Shown here: in pieces, positions 1-9,532 of the stretch
Position numbering within the stretch: the first letter of the stretch is position 1
Layout: the number at the start of each line of letters is the position of its first letter
Origin: Ferruginibacter sp.
GTDB lineage: Bacteria > Bacteroidota > Bacteroidia > Chitinophagales > Chitinophagaceae
NCBI GenBank assembly: GCA_025351645.1
Contig: JANXVN010000315.1
Coordinates: 1 to 44,017 of the forward strand
Length of the DNA stretch: 44,017 nucleotides
Direction of reading: 5' to 3'
The notes under the pieces: model-generated
What the model was told of the DNA's origin: nothing
What the model saw: only the letters and a program-made list of their open reading frames with translations
Database searches by the model: none
Position numbers and translations under genes: made by a program

Positions 1-1833
1 GTAGGCGTTACTATGGCCTTGCAGGCAGATGAATGGATAATGCCTTTACATCGCAACCTTGGTGTGTTTACAGCCCGTAAAATGCCATTAAGCAAGTTGT
101 TTAAACAATGGCAGGGCAGCAAGGATGGCTATAGCAAGGGCAGGGAAAGAAGCTTTCATTTTGGCAATAAAGAACACCATATCTGTGGCATGATATCTCA
201 CCTTGGCCCGCAAATGGCCATTGCAGATGGCGTGGCGCTGGCGCATAAATTAAGCAATAGCGAAAAGGTTTCTGTAGCCTTTACCGGCGATGGGGGTACC
301 AGCGAAGGGGATTTTCACGAAGCACTAAACGTAGCTGCCGTATGGGATTTGCCAGTAATATTTATCATTGAAAATAATGGCTACGGCCTAAGTACGCCGG
401 TAAGCGAACAGTATCGCTGTTTTAGCCTGGCCGACCGTGCAAAAGGTTACGGCATGGAAGGCATTCAGATAGATGGGAATAATATTTTGGAAGTGTATGA
501 TACCATAAAACGCATAAAGCAGTACTGCATAGAAAACCAAAAACCCTACCTGATAGAATGCATGACTTTTAGGATGCGGGGGCATGAAGAAGCTAGTGGC
601 ATTAAATATGTACCAGCCTCTTTATTAGCCTTATGGCAGCAAAAAGACCCCATTAAAAATTACGAAGAATATTTACTAAAGGAAGTCGTGATTACTGAAG
701 AAGGCATTGAAGACATCCGCAACGGATTTAAAGAATACATCGAAGCCGAATTAAAGGCTGGCTATGAATCAGCACCTATGGTAGCAGATACAAAAGAAGA
801 ACTCAATGATTTGTTTGCGGGCTTAAGCCATCAGCCTATTTTACTTCCTCCATACCAGGTAAAAGCAGCAACTGAAAAACGTTTTATAGATGGTATTAAG
901 GAAGGCCTGTACCAATCTATGGAAAAACATCCCAACCTCATTTTAATGGGGCAGGATATTGCGGAATACGGCGGCGCTTTTAAAATAACAGAAGGTTTTG
1001 CAGAAGCTTTCGGTAAAGAAAGGGTACGCAATACGCCCATCTGCGAAAGCGCAATCGTGGGTGCCGCGCTCGGCCTAAGCATGGAAGGGTATAAGGCAAT
1101 GATGGAAATGCAGTTTGCAGATTTTGCCACCGTAGGGTTTAACCAAATTATCAATAATCTTGCAAAAATACATTACCGCTGGGGGCAAAATGCTGATGTG
1201 GTGATACGTATGCCAACAGGCGGTGGAGTAGGCGCAGGCCCATTCCATAGCCAAAGCAACGAGGCATGGTTTGTACATACGCCCGGCTTAAAAGTAGTGT
1301 ATCCATCTACACCGATGGATGCTAAAGGCTTGCTGATAGCAGCCATCAACGACCCTAACCCGGTACTTTTCTTTGAGCACAAAGCTTTATACAGAAGCAT
1401 TAACGGGCCAGTGCCAGAAACGTATTATGAAATTGAAATAGGCAAAGCAAGGCTGGTACAACCAGGCGATGACATAACAATTATAACATACGGGGCAGGC
1501 GTGCACTGGGCCATGCAATATGCAAAAGACCACGCTGGCCTATCTATATATATATTGGATTTACGTACTTTATTGCCGTTGGATTATGAAGCTATTGAAG
1601 CAGCCGTAAAAGCAACGGGCAAAGTATTATTGCTGCACGAAGACACACTAACAGGCGGCATAGGCGGAGAAATTGCTGCATGGATAGCCGAACATTGTTT
1701 CGAGTTTTTAGACGCACCGATAATGCGCTGCGGAAGCCTTGATAGCCCCATCCCTTTTAATATTGAACTGGAAAACAACTTTATGGCCTATAGCAGGCTG
1801 GATGAATGTGTGGAGAAATTAATAAGTTATTAA
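1..1833 (+). CDS. Fused E1 alpha/beta subunit of a 2-oxoacid dehydrogenase complex (5' partial)
   Basis: Thiamin-diphosphate dependent decarboxylase/dehydrogenase of a pyruvate- or branched-chain-type complex, with alpha and beta chains in one polypeptide. The frame is open to base 1 and reads Val-Gly-Val-Thr before the first Met (base 13), so the true start lies left of the window. The alpha part shows the ThDP motif GDGGTSEGDF ... ENN (about residues 90-120 counted from base 13). The beta part begins near residue 285 and has GQDIAEYGG, ESAIVGAALG, MQFADF and the C-terminal transketolase region (HEDTLTGGIGGE). The gene ends at the TAA at 1831. Branched-chain versus pyruvate specificity cannot be decided from sequence reading; the fused architecture is common in Bacteroidota. 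No E2 or E3 gene is in the window. Family assignment is firm, substrate is not. Confidence 0.93.
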   Translation, partial: VGVTMALQADEWIMPLHRNLGVFTARKMPLSKLFKQWQGSKDGYSKGRERSFHFGNKEHHICGMISHLGPQMAIADGVALAHKLSNSEKVSVAFTGDGGTSEGDFHEALNVAAVWDLPVIFIIENNGYGLSTPVSEQYRCFSLADRAKGYGMEGIQIDGNNILEVYDTIKRIKQYCIENQKPYLIECMTFRMRGHEEASGIKYVPASLLALWQQKDPIKNYEEYLLKEVVITEEGIEDIRNGFKEYIEAELKAGYESAPMVADTKEELNDLFAGLSHQPILLPPYQVKAATEKRFIDGIKEGLYQSMEKHPNLILMGQDIAEYGGAFKITEGFAEAFGKERVRNTPICESAIVGAALGLSMEGYKAMMEMQFADFATVGFNQIINNLAKIHYRWGQNADVVIRMPTGGGVGAGPFHSQSNEAWFVHTPGLKVVYPSTPMDAKGLLIAAINDPNPVLFFEHKALYRSINGPVPETYYEIEIGKARLVQPGDDITIITYGAGVHWAMQYAKDHAGLSIYILDLRTLLPLDYEAIEAAVKATGKVLLLHEDTLTGGIGGEIAAWIAEHCFEFLDAPIMRCGSLDSPIPFNIELENNFMAYSRLDECVEKLISY

Positions 1834-1846
1834 GTAGAAAATAGGG

Positions 1847-1893
1847 CCACAGGCCCGCAGATTTAATGTGTAAATTAATCTGCGAATCTGCGG
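1847..1893. repeat. Inverted-repeat element, copy 1 of 2
   Basis: The arms 1847-1863 and 1877-1893 match at 13 of 17 positions around a 13-nt loop. The right arm is aatctgcgaatctgcgg. The same right arm, with one extra base on each side (19 bp in all), recurs at 33374-33392 with a better-paired left arm. Both copies sit directly downstream of a rightward gene stop, so a terminator or 3'-end processing role is possible. There is no T-run after the right arm. Confidence 0.7.
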
Positions 1894-2007
1894 CTAAAAT
1901 AACATCATTTAAAAAAAGGCAATGTCGGCTTAGAATTTTTTTATTAATCACCAACAAAATAACAAGTTCACAATTCGAAGGCTCTAAAAAAATCCCAAAA
2001 TAAAAAC

Positions 2008-2553
2008 CTACTCGTCCTTCCCACTCTTATCCCCTACAAACCAATGCTCTTTATCCCTAAACATAACATTAAAAGTAGTAAGCGAACCATAACAGCGGGT
2101 AATGTATTGCTGCATGTTTACCTTTTCTTCATCAGTTAATTTTTTGTTGCTGTTGATGTTTTGTTCAAGCACCCGCAGCCTGTCACGCAGCATTACTATT
2201 TTATGAAAAAAGTCTGCTACGGGTATTTCTTTGGGCTTTAAATTTTTATCTGCGGGCTGCAATAAAATAACACCGCCTATCCATTTATCGCCCAGCGGCA
2301 CTATTTCTGTAACATTGCCCCATAGCCGTAATATTTTTAGTAACGATTTTTCTGTTTCGGAAACGGTCTCTATTTCAACGGTAACGTTTTCAGCAATAAT
2401 TTCGTCAAGGTTAGTATCTACTTTATCAATTTCTTTTATGCCGTGGTTTATAAAGGAAATAAGGTAAGTGGCATACCGCACGCCAACAATTACGCCGGGG
2501 CCGTATTGCGTGTGCTGTAACCGTGTGCCAATGCCTAATGTAGTCTGGTCCAT
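2008..2553 (-). CDS. Conserved hypothetical protein with a Tudor-like N-terminal segment
   Basis: About 181 residues, soluble, no signal peptide. I do not recognise a named family. The first 40 residues (GIGTRLQHTQYGPGVIVGV) resemble the small Tudor-like beta domain found at the end of UvrD/PcrA helicases, where a G-x-G-V-V pattern recurs; this is a resemblance only. The C-terminal half is helical and charged and ends in a Tyr/Phe-rich stretch (ITRCYGSLTTFNVMF). The start is placed at the Met encoded at 2551-2553; an in-frame Met ten codons upstream (2581-2583) gives a Lys-rich extension read from an A/T tract and is less likely. It lies about 35 bp downstream of the secreted-protein gene at 2589-3353 and is probably cotranscribed with it. 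Confidence 0.75.
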   Translation of the reverse strand: MDQTTLGIGTRLQHTQYGPGVIVGVRYATYLISFINHGIKEIDKVDTNLDEIIAENVTVEIETVSETEKSLLKILRLWGNVTEIVPLGDKWIGGVILLQPADKNLKPKEIPVADFFHKIVMLRDRLRVLEQNINSNKKLTDEEKVNMQQYITRCYGSLTTFNVMFRDKEHWFVGDKSGKDE

Positions 2554-2588
2554 TTTATTTTTTTTCAAAAATAGAATTTTCAAAACAA

Positions 2589-3353
2589 TTAAGGTGCTTC
2601 TTTTTGCTCGTCGGGAATTTTATTTTCTCGTCTAAACTGGTAGGAGGCGTTTAATATATATTGATAAAAAGTAGGCGTGGTGCTTAACTGCAAAAAGCTA
2701 AAAGTGGGGCGGTAACGTATCATAAAAGTATCCAGGTTTTTGCCTTCCAAATGCGTAACCCTTTTTACAAGCGTTTTGTTAAACCGGTAGCTGATGTAGC
2801 TTTCCTGCTCCTGCTCCAGCACCCTTGTCTGCAGGTGCTGTAATTGCTTGTTGCGCTTAAAACGAAAAATATTGATGAATTCATCAAGGTCTAATCCGGG
2901 TGTGCCAGAATAGGGAGAACTGTTGGTGGATATGCCTGGCTTGGAATAATTAAATGCTTTCGAATATTCTTCTCTATTAGCAATAGAATCTTGTTGGTAG
3001 CTTTTACTAAACACTTTTACTTCCTTAAGTGTCCTAAACTTTTCTGTCAGGGTTATGTGCAAAGAGATATCCAAATTATTTTGGTTATCAATCTTTTTTA
3101 CAGAAAACCAAGTAGTGGCTTTGTTATGGTAAATAAAAGTTAGGGAATCTTTATCGTTGGCAGCAATGGCATATCGCCCTAATGAATCGGTAAGGGTCAC
3201 CATACCGTTGGTACTTTTTACTGTAACGCCCTTTACGGGTATGGTACGGCTAGAATCGTATACTGTACCGCTAATACTGTACTGGGCAGCAACTGAGCCA
3301 GCCAGTAACATAAGCAATAATAACAGGCAGTAAGTTTTTGATTGATGATACAA
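2589..3353 (-). CDS. Secreted protein with carboxypeptidase-regulatory-like domain
   Basis: 254 residues. An N-terminal signal peptide (Lys, then LLLLLMLLAGSVAAQ) ends near residue 24. It is followed by a carboxypeptidase regulatory-like beta-sandwich (residues about 25-110: ISGTVYDSSRTIPVKGVTV, then TDSLGRYAI), the domain found at the start of many Bacteroidota outer-membrane and surface proteins. The rest (110-254) is charged and has no recognisable domain. It is too short to be a TonB receptor, so it is more likely a periplasmic or surface-exposed accessory protein of unknown function. It is the first gene of a leftward pair with the hypothetical gene at 2008-2553. Confidence 0.8.
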   Translation of the reverse strand: MYHQSKTYCLLLLLMLLAGSVAAQYSISGTVYDSSRTIPVKGVTVKSTNGMVTLTDSLGRYAIAANDKDSLTFIYHNKATTWFSVKKIDNQNNLDISLHITLTEKFRTLKEVKVFSKSYQQDSIANREEYSKAFNYSKPGISTNSSPYSGTPGLDLDEFINIFRFKRNKQLQHLQTRVLEQEQESYISYRFNKTLVKRVTHLEGKNLDTFMIRYRPTFSFLQLSTTPTFYQYILNASYQFRRENKIPDEQKEAP

Positions 3354-3609
3354 GTTGTACTAATTGTAAGCCGCAATATTACACCAACATATTATATTCT
3401 AACAAACAACAATTCCTTTTAACGGCGATTTTGCATTTTTCTAGTAAACATATGCATAAATTTTTTTATGTAGATGCTGAAATTCTGTGTGCAGGTTATG
3501 CTATAAAAATTAAGCCGGCAAATATAGGATAGCCTATAAATTAGCGCTTACGATTACTGACTGCCTATTTTGTGGTAAAAAAATCCTGGAAAACAAAAGT
3601 ATAATATTC

Positions 3610-3711
3610 CAGCCTCACTGCCCTCCAAAGGGGGGGGCGACTCCGCGAATACGAAGTGATGTTATAAATTTGAATACTCTAAGAACCCTCCTTTGGAGGG
3701 CAGGGAGGCTG
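3610..3711. repeat. Long imperfect inverted repeat, CCTCCAAAGG type
   Basis: The arms 3610-3635 and 3686-3711 are 26 bp each and pair at 24 of 26 positions, separated by a 50-nt loop. Each arm contains the internal core ccctcc-aaag. It lies in the 382-bp gap between the convergently placed 5' end of 2589-3353 and the 3' end of purN, about 25 bp beyond the purN stop, so it could act as the purN terminator. A diverged relative with the core ctttctccaaaggaaag is at about 23550-23595, suggesting a dispersed family. The remainder of the gap (3354-3609) is AT-rich and shows nothing I can name. Confidence 0.7.
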
Positions 3712-3735
3712 TATTGGCCGAGACAACAAAAAAAA

Positions 3736-4347
3736 TTACCCATTTAATTCGGCTACAATTCCTTCAATCACTTTTGAATAATGCATATGCTCTAATAAAT
3801 GAATTTTTTTTGCCAGTGAATCAGCCGTATCATTTTCATCAATGGTACAAATTTCCTGCGCAATAATGTTTCCATGGTCGTAAAGTTCATCTACATAATG
3901 TATGGTTATGCCACTTTCTTTTTCGCCTGCGGCGATAACAGCCTCGTGCACAAAATGGCCGTACATACCTTTGCCACCAAACTTTGGCAATAATGCAGGG
4001 TGTATGTTGATTATTTTATTTGGGTAAGCTTTAATAAGCGAAGAGGGCACTTTCCATAAAAAGCCCGCCAGCACTATAAAATCGATGCCTTTAGCTTGCA
4101 GTAGCTTTATATAGGTATTGGTTGTAAAAAATAATTCTTTTTGTATTAGTAACGTTTCGATGCCGTGAGTTTTGGCAATATCCAGCACACCGGCGCCAGG
4201 CTTATTACAAACTATTAGCGCAACTTTGCCAACATCTTTTTTATCTTCAAAATGTTCAATTATTTTTTTAGCATTGCTGCCAGCACCACTCGCAAAGATT
4301 GCAATTAAAGGGGTATGTAGAGTTTTACCAGATATTTTCGATAACAT
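3736..4347 (-). CDS. purN: Phosphoribosylglycinamide formyltransferase
   Basis: Transfers a formyl group from 10-formyltetrahydrofolate to glycinamide ribonucleotide in purine synthesis; cytosolic. 203 residues, the usual length. The phosphate-binding N-terminus is FASGAGSNAKKI (residues 18-29). The catalytic Asn and His are in NIHPALLPKF (N114, H116). The catalytic Asp is most likely D157 in DELYDHG, where one residue is added relative to the Escherichia coli DELDGG. The start Met at 4345-4347 leaves a ten-residue lead before the first beta strand. It is monocistronic as far as visible; no other purine gene is nearby. Confidence 0.95.
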   Translation of the reverse strand: MLSKISGKTLHTPLIAIFASGAGSNAKKIIEHFEDKKDVGKVALIVCNKPGAGVLDIAKTHGIETLLIQKELFFTTNTYIKLLQAKGIDFIVLAGFLWKVPSSLIKAYPNKIINIHPALLPKFGGKGMYGHFVHEAVIAAGEKESGITIHYVDELYDHGNIIAQEICTIDENDTADSLAKKIHLLEHMHYSKVIEGIVAELNG

Positions 4348-4751
4348 TTTGTAAGATATATTTTAAAAAAAGAATGACTGCCTAATGGGTTACTAATTCT
4401 AATGAAACATGACTGCCAAAGTAGTATAAATAAAAGTAACTATAAAATTATCTGCCCGGTGCTTCCCTTTAATGGTGCAAGAAATAAAATTTGCCTGGTA
4501 GTGTAACCACTTAAACTACCGTCAATTGCAAATGTATATATAATGAGGATAAGGTTAATGGTACGCACTTTCCAGCGCCATTGCTATTTTTTTAGCGTTC
4601 ACCAAAAGTGAAACAAACGAAAGTAAAATGTTAAGGAACTGTAAAATGGATTGAGAAAATTATGTTTACATTAATGTGACAATTCACCTTCGGAACATGC
4701 AACAATCGGCTGAAAATCAAGCTGGATGCGGAAAAATTTTTTTTAAAAATG
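4348..4751. other. Gene-free spacer upstream of the respiratory locus
   Basis: Between the purN start and the act promoter I see no credible gene. Short open frames here lack recognisable protein character. A sequence on the minus strand matching TAnnTTTG (TACATTTG, 4529-4536) has no TTG partner at the right distance, so it is not called as the purN promoter. No regulatory palindrome longer than about 6 bp was found. Confidence 0.5.
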
Positions 4752-4784
4752 TTGATATTATGTGGACATACTGGCTTATTTTTG
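4752..4784 (+). promoter_or_regulatory. Putative promoter of the act-cox locus
   Basis: TTG at 4752-4754, 22 bp, then TATTTTTG at 4777-4784. This fits the Bacteroidota housekeeping consensus TTG-N17-23-TAnnTTTG. Transcription would begin around 4790, giving an untranslated leader of roughly 40 nt before the actA start at 4829. It is the only good match in the 480-bp spacer. Confidence 0.65.
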
Positions 4785-4828
4785 CAACCATAGAAGGATA
4801 TTCTTCCAATTAAGTATCGAATTACTGT

Positions 4829-6076
4829 ATGAGTCGTTATAGAAAAATTGTACAAAAAGTCTTCGCAAGTATATTATTCATTGTATTTGTTTCATTGGGC
4901 AATACCAGTTTTGCAGCAGATGGCGAGGCATTGTTTAAAGCAAACTGCGCCAATTGCCATAAACCGCTGGAGGACTATACAGGCCCAAAATTACAAGGTG
5001 CAAGGGCCAGGCAGCCTAACCTTGAGTGGGCGTACAAATGGGTAAATAACGTAAATGCTATGCTGGAAACGGACCCTTATGCAAAAGCTTTGTTAGCTAA
5101 GTACGGTTCCAGGATGTCGCAGTTCAACCTTCCTAAAGAAGATATTAAGGCTATTTTGGATTATGCTGATGCTTATACTGCACCAGCAGCCCTTGCAAGT
5201 GGTGGCGGTGCGGCCGGTGCTCCGGCAGAAGACAATTCTTTACTTTTTGGTATACTCACCTTAGTTTTAGCAGTAATTGCATTAATACTTTTACAGGTCA
5301 ATAGCAGCCTCCGCAAATTATCAGAAGAAAAAGATGGCGTTATTCGTTCTGAGCCCGTTCCTTTTTATCGTAATAAAAGTTATATTATGATGGGTGTTTT
5401 AGTGTTGTTTTGCTTAGGCGGCTACATTACTATTAATGCTGCTATCGGTTTAGGACGTATGAAAAATTACCAGCCCGAGCAACCTATTTATTATTCGCAT
5501 AAAGTACACGCCGGCACTAACCAAATTAGTTGTTTATACTGCCACGGAGGTGCACAGGATAGCAAACATGCAAACATCCCTTCTGTAAATGTTTGTATGA
5601 ATTGCCACATGGCTATAAAAGAATATAAAGGTGATCCAATTGTTATGGAAGATGGAAAATCGGTAAACGGTACAGCCGAAATTCAAAAATTATACAAGTA
5701 TGCAGGCTGGAACCCCGATATTAAGAAATATGACAAGCCAGGCCAGCCAATTGAATGGATAAGGATCCACAATTTGCCAGACCATGTTTATTTTAATCAT
5801 AGCCAGCATGTAAAAGTTGGTAAGCAAGTATGCCAAACTTGCCATGGCCCAATACAGGAAATGCCACAGGTTTACCAGTATGCTGAGTTAAGCATGGGAT
5901 GGTGCATTAATTGCCACAGAGAAAGCAAGGTTAACTTTTACAATAAAGAATCCGGCGAAGGCAATAAATTTTATAGTATCTACGAAAAATTTCATCAAGA
6001 TATTAAAGACAAAAAATTGGACAGCGTAACCGTAGAAAAAATTGGCGGAACAGAATGTCAAAAATGCCATTATTAA
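4829..6076 (+). CDS. actA: Alternative complex III multiheme cytochrome c subunit ActA (six heme sites)
   Basis: Extracytoplasmic electron-transfer subunit of the quinol:cytochrome c oxidoreductase alternative complex III. 415 residues: signal segment (about 8-30), a class I-like monoheme domain with C40-ANC-H44, a Gly/Ala linker, a membrane helix at 137-156, another at 184-205, then a multiheme domain with CxxCH at 235, 256, 335, 359 and 410. That gives six heme-c sites, one more than the pentaheme ActA of Rhodothermus marinus; the extra one is the N-terminal domain. A separate monoheme subunit (actE) is still present downstream. The start at 4829 is supported by the signal peptide and by the promoter 45 bp upstream. 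It is the first gene of the locus, 139 bp before actB. Confidence 0.95.
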   Translation: MSRYRKIVQKVFASILFIVFVSLGNTSFAADGEALFKANCANCHKPLEDYTGPKLQGARARQPNLEWAYKWVNNVNAMLETDPYAKALLAKYGSRMSQFNLPKEDIKAILDYADAYTAPAALASGGGAAGAPAEDNSLLFGILTLVLAVIALILLQVNSSLRKLSEEKDGVIRSEPVPFYRNKSYIMMGVLVLFCLGGYITINAAIGLGRMKNYQPEQPIYYSHKVHAGTNQISCLYCHGGAQDSKHANIPSVNVCMNCHMAIKEYKGDPIVMEDGKSVNGTAEIQKLYKYAGWNPDIKKYDKPGQPIEWIRIHNLPDHVYFNHSQHVKVGKQVCQTCHGPIQEMPQVYQYAELSMGWCINCHRESKVNFYNKESGEGNKFYSIYEKFHQDIKDKKLDSVTVEKIGGTECQKCHY

Positions 6077-6170
6077 AAAAAATAGCTAACTCGGTACTTC
6101 GCTGATGTGCAATAGAAAGCCAAAGCAAGTATTTTAGTATTTTAATTAAACAGCATTAACAATTTATAAA

Positions 6171-6201
6171 AATTAGCAAATTAGCATCTAACTAATTAGC
6201 A
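6171..6201 (+). repeat. Three copies of the octamer aattagca before actB
   Basis: Identical octamers lie at 6171-6178, 6179-6186 and 6194-6201, ending 15 bp before the actB start. The first two are in direct tandem. In an A/T-rich leader this may be simple sequence, so no function is claimed. Confidence 0.45.
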
Positions 6202-6215
6202 CATTTTAATAAGAT

Positions 6216-9200
6216 ATGAGCAATAAAAAGTACTGGCAAAGTTTTGGAGAATTAAACGAATCAGAAGCTTATAAAAAATCAGCAAAAGACGAGTTTCAGG
6301 AAGAGCTGCTACCATTGGCAGACCTAGATGATGGTTTATTAAATGCCAAAACTCCCCGTAGGGATTTTCTTAAATATTTGGGTTTTAGTACTGCCGCTGC
6401 TACAATTGCAGCTAGTTGCGAAATGCCGGTACGTAAAGCTGTCCCTTATCTTCATAAGCCAGATGACCTTATACCGGGTATTGCAAATTATTATGCATCT
6501 ACCTATGTTAACGAAGGGGATATTACACCAGTAATTGTTAAGCAAAGAGATGGCCGCCCAATCAAGATAGAAGGCAATGAAGCATCTACAATAACAAATG
6601 GTGGTACAAGTGCACAAGTGCAAGCATCAGTTTTAGATTTATATGATACTACCAGGTTACGCTACCCAATGCAGAGCGATGGTAAAGATTTTAAAGAAGT
6701 AACCTCTTTTGATGCTTTCGATAAATTAATTGCAGGTGCAATGGGCACAACTGGTGGCAAGCCAACTGTATTGTTAACTTCTACCATTACCTCGCCTACC
6801 ACGCTACAAATTATAACTGAATTTTTAGCTAAAAGCCCCTCTGGTAGCCGTCACGTACAATACGATGCTATTAGTTATAGCGGCATGATATTGGCAAACC
6901 ATGCCACATACGGCAAAAAGGCAATCCCTTCTTATCATTTTGATAATGCCAAGGTAATTGTGAGCCTTGATGCAGATTTTTTAGGCACTTGGTTAAGTCC
7001 GGTTGAATTTACCGCACAATACACAAAGAACAGGAAAATAAATGGCGAAAAGCCTGAAATGAGCCGTCACATTCAGTTTGAAGGTGCGTTTAGCTTAACA
7101 GGCAGCAATGCAGATGACCGTTTTTTACACAAACCATCAGAAACTGGCGCGGTAGCTTTAGCAATTTTATCAAAATTAGGCGGTGCGGTTACAGCCCCGG
7201 CTTTGGCAGATGCAAACCTCAATAAAGGGATAGATAAAGCAGTTGCTGCTTTAAATGCCAATAAAGGCGCAGGCTTAGTAGTTAGCGGAAGCAATGATGT
7301 AAACATACAAATTGTAGTAAACGCCATAAATGAAATTATCGGTGCTAATGGCAAAACCATTAACTGGGCCATCACTTCAAACTATCGTCAGGGTGTAGAT
7401 GCAGATATAGTGAAATTGGTTGATGAAATGACTGCAGGAAGCGTCGGTGCATTATTGGTGTACGAAACAAACCCTGCTTATACTTATTATGATAGCAAGA
7501 AATTTTCTGACGGCTTAAAGAAAGTACCAGTAACAGTTTCTTTTAACGGAACAATGAATGAAACGGCGGAGTTGTGTAAATTCAGCATCCCGGCTAATCA
7601 TTGGTTAGAAAGCTGGGGAGATACCGAAGCAAAAACTGGCTATATCAGTTTATTGCAGCCAACTGTAAATCCATTATTTAAAACAAGGGCTTTTGAAACA
7701 TCTTTATTAAAATGGAGCGGCAACCCATCAGAGTACGAAACTTACTTTAAAACATATTGGGTTGGCAAATTAGGTTCTGCCGATGCATACGAAAAAGGAT
7801 TGCAGCAAGGGCTGATACAACCAGCAGCCCCGGCCGTTGCAGGTGCAACCTTCAGCAATGCACCGTTGGCTGATGCAGCTGCTAAGCTTGCGGGTGCAAA
7901 AGGAAAAGGTGCTTACGAAGTAGTTATCTATCAAAAAGTATCAATCGGTAGTGGCAAGCAAGCCAATAACCCATGGTTGCAGGAAACACCGGATCCTTTA
8001 TCGAAAGTAACCTGGGATAACTATGCAATTATGAGCCCTGCTTTAGCTAAAACTATTTTAGGGTTAGATATAATTGGCAGCCAGCACCAGGGCGATGGCT
8101 ACGAAGTACATCCTGAAAAGCCTACTGTTAAAGTAACTGTTAATGGCAAATCATTAGAATTGCCAGTGCTAATACTTCCAGGCATCCACCCAAATGTAAT
8201 TGCGGTAGCTTTAGGTTATGGCAGGCAAAGTGCCAATAAAGACAGGACGATAGAGTATATCGGAAGGTCTGCAACAGGCGCCGGTTTTAATGCCTATCCT
8301 TTTGTTACGTATGATGGTACTGGTTTTATTTATTCAGCTGCTGTAGATATTGTTAAAACGGGCAACACTTACCCATTAGGACAAACGCAGGTACATGGTT
8401 CTTCTGAAAGCCGGCCGGTTATTTACGAAACCAGCCTAACGCAATTTATTGCTGATCCCGAAAGAGTGTTGGAAGAACCAAGGGAAGAAAGAAAAAAATT
8501 AATTCCTTTTGGAGGAAAAGAATATGAAAAAGATGCTACCATTTATGGCCAATATGATAGGCCAGGCATTAAATGGGGCATGAGCATTGATTTAAATACC
8601 TGTACCGGATGTAGCGCCTGCGTAGTAGCTTGTACTGCAGAAAATAATGTTAGTGTTGTTGGAAAGACACAGGTAATGAAAGCCCATGAAATGCATTGGC
8701 TTCGTATAGACAGGTATTTTACTGGGGATATGAATAATCCTGATGTCGTTTTTCAACCGATGTTGTGCCAGCATTGCGATAATGCGCCTTGCGAAAACGT
8801 TTGTCCGGTTGCGGCCACAAACCATAGCAGCGAAGGCTTAAACCAAATGACCTACAACCGTTGTATCGGCACAAGGTATTGCGCTAATAATTGCCCTTTT
8901 AAAGTACGTCGTTTTAACTGGTTAGATTTTAACGGTGCCGATAGTTTTCCTGATAATCAAATGCCTTTAATTGGTACAGATTTGAACGAAGTAACTATAC
9001 AAATGAATGATGACTTAACAAGGATGGTTTTAAATCCTGATGTTACCGTCCGTTCAAGAGGTGTTATTGAAAAATGTTCTTTCTGTGTACAACGCTTGCA
9101 GGATAGTAAATTGGTTGCTAAAAAGGCAGAAGACCCTTCTTTGGTACGCAATGTAAAAGTTGCTTGTGCACAGGCTTGCCCGGGTGGTTGCATCACTTTT

Positions 9201-9404
9201 GGTAACGTTAACGATAAAGAAAGTGAAGTAGCAAAAGTGCGTACTGATAAAAATAGGATGTTTTATGTGCTTGATCAATTGCATGTATTACCGAATGTTA
9301 GTTATATGGCTAAGATAAAAAATTCAGACAGGCATATTACCAACGAAAAGGAAGAAGAAGGCGCACCTGTAGAAGGAGCGAAAAAAGAAGTTGAACATGC
9401 TTAA
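6216..9404 (+). CDS. actB: Alternative complex III iron-sulfur/molybdopterin-like subunit ActB
   Basis: Periplasmic Fe-S subunit that wires quinol oxidation to the c hemes. 1062 residues. A twin-arginine motif at R48-R49 (RRDFLKYLGF), followed by an Ala-rich helix, predicts export or anchoring by Tat. Residues about 75-760 resemble a molybdopterin oxidoreductase; the homologous domain of known complexes holds no Mo cofactor. The C-terminal ferredoxin-like part has Cys at 796/799/802/806, 851/854/859/863, 883/889/893 and 954/957/984/988. These 15 Cys equal the count needed for three [4Fe-4S] and one [3Fe-4S] cluster. The two domains (separate B1 and B2 proteins in some families) are fused here, as is usual for ActB. 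Confidence 0.95.
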   Translation: MSNKKYWQSFGELNESEAYKKSAKDEFQEELLPLADLDDGLLNAKTPRRDFLKYLGFSTAAATIAASCEMPVRKAVPYLHKPDDLIPGIANYYASTYVNEGDITPVIVKQRDGRPIKIEGNEASTITNGGTSAQVQASVLDLYDTTRLRYPMQSDGKDFKEVTSFDAFDKLIAGAMGTTGGKPTVLLTSTITSPTTLQIITEFLAKSPSGSRHVQYDAISYSGMILANHATYGKKAIPSYHFDNAKVIVSLDADFLGTWLSPVEFTAQYTKNRKINGEKPEMSRHIQFEGAFSLTGSNADDRFLHKPSETGAVALAILSKLGGAVTAPALADANLNKGIDKAVAALNANKGAGLVVSGSNDVNIQIVVNAINEIIGANGKTINWAITSNYRQGVDADIVKLVDEMTAGSVGALLVYETNPAYTYYDSKKFSDGLKKVPVTVSFNGTMNETAELCKFSIPANHWLESWGDTEAKTGYISLLQPTVNPLFKTRAFETSLLKWSGNPSEYETYFKTYWVGKLGSADAYEKGLQQGLIQPAAPAVAGATFSNAPLADAAAKLAGAKGKGAYEVVIYQKVSIGSGKQANNPWLQETPDPLSKVTWDNYAIMSPALAKTILGLDIIGSQHQGDGYEVHPEKPTVKVTVNGKSLELPVLILPGIHPNVIAVALGYGRQSANKDRTIEYIGRSATGAGFNAYPFVTYDGTGFIYSAAVDIVKTGNTYPLGQTQVHGSSESRPVIYETSLTQFIADPERVLEEPREERKKLIPFGGKEYEKDATIYGQYDRPGIKWGMSIDLNTCTGCSACVVACTAENNVSVVGKTQVMKAHEMHWLRIDRYFTGDMNNPDVVFQPMLCQHCDNAPCENVCPVAATNHSSEGLNQMTYNRCIGTRYCANNCPFKVRRFNWLDFNGADSFPDNQMPLIGTDLNEVTIQMNDDLTRMVLNPDVTVRSRGVIEKCSFCVQRLQDSKLVAKKAEDPSLVRNVKVACAQACPGGCITFGNVNDKESEVAKVRTDKNRMFYVLDQLHVLPNVSYMAKIKNSDRHITNEKEEEGAPVEGAKKEVEHA

Positions 9405-9532
9405 GCAGAACGTTAAAAATAAATAGTACAAAGAAGGATAAAACGTAATCTCCTGCATTTCCAATTGGGAATATGGGCAAAAAATAAAAAAGCTGATAGC
9501 TATTGTTGCTAAAAGTTAAAGCCTAAAGATAT

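Noticed and set aside
3338..3532. Short rightward open frame of 64 codons overlapping the start of 2589-3353
   Set aside because: No family, overlaps the start of a signal-peptide gene, and has the composition of AT-rich spacer.
4631..4855. Leftward open frame across the act promoter and actA start
   Set aside because: It overlaps the promoter and start of a certain gene and has no recognisable protein features.
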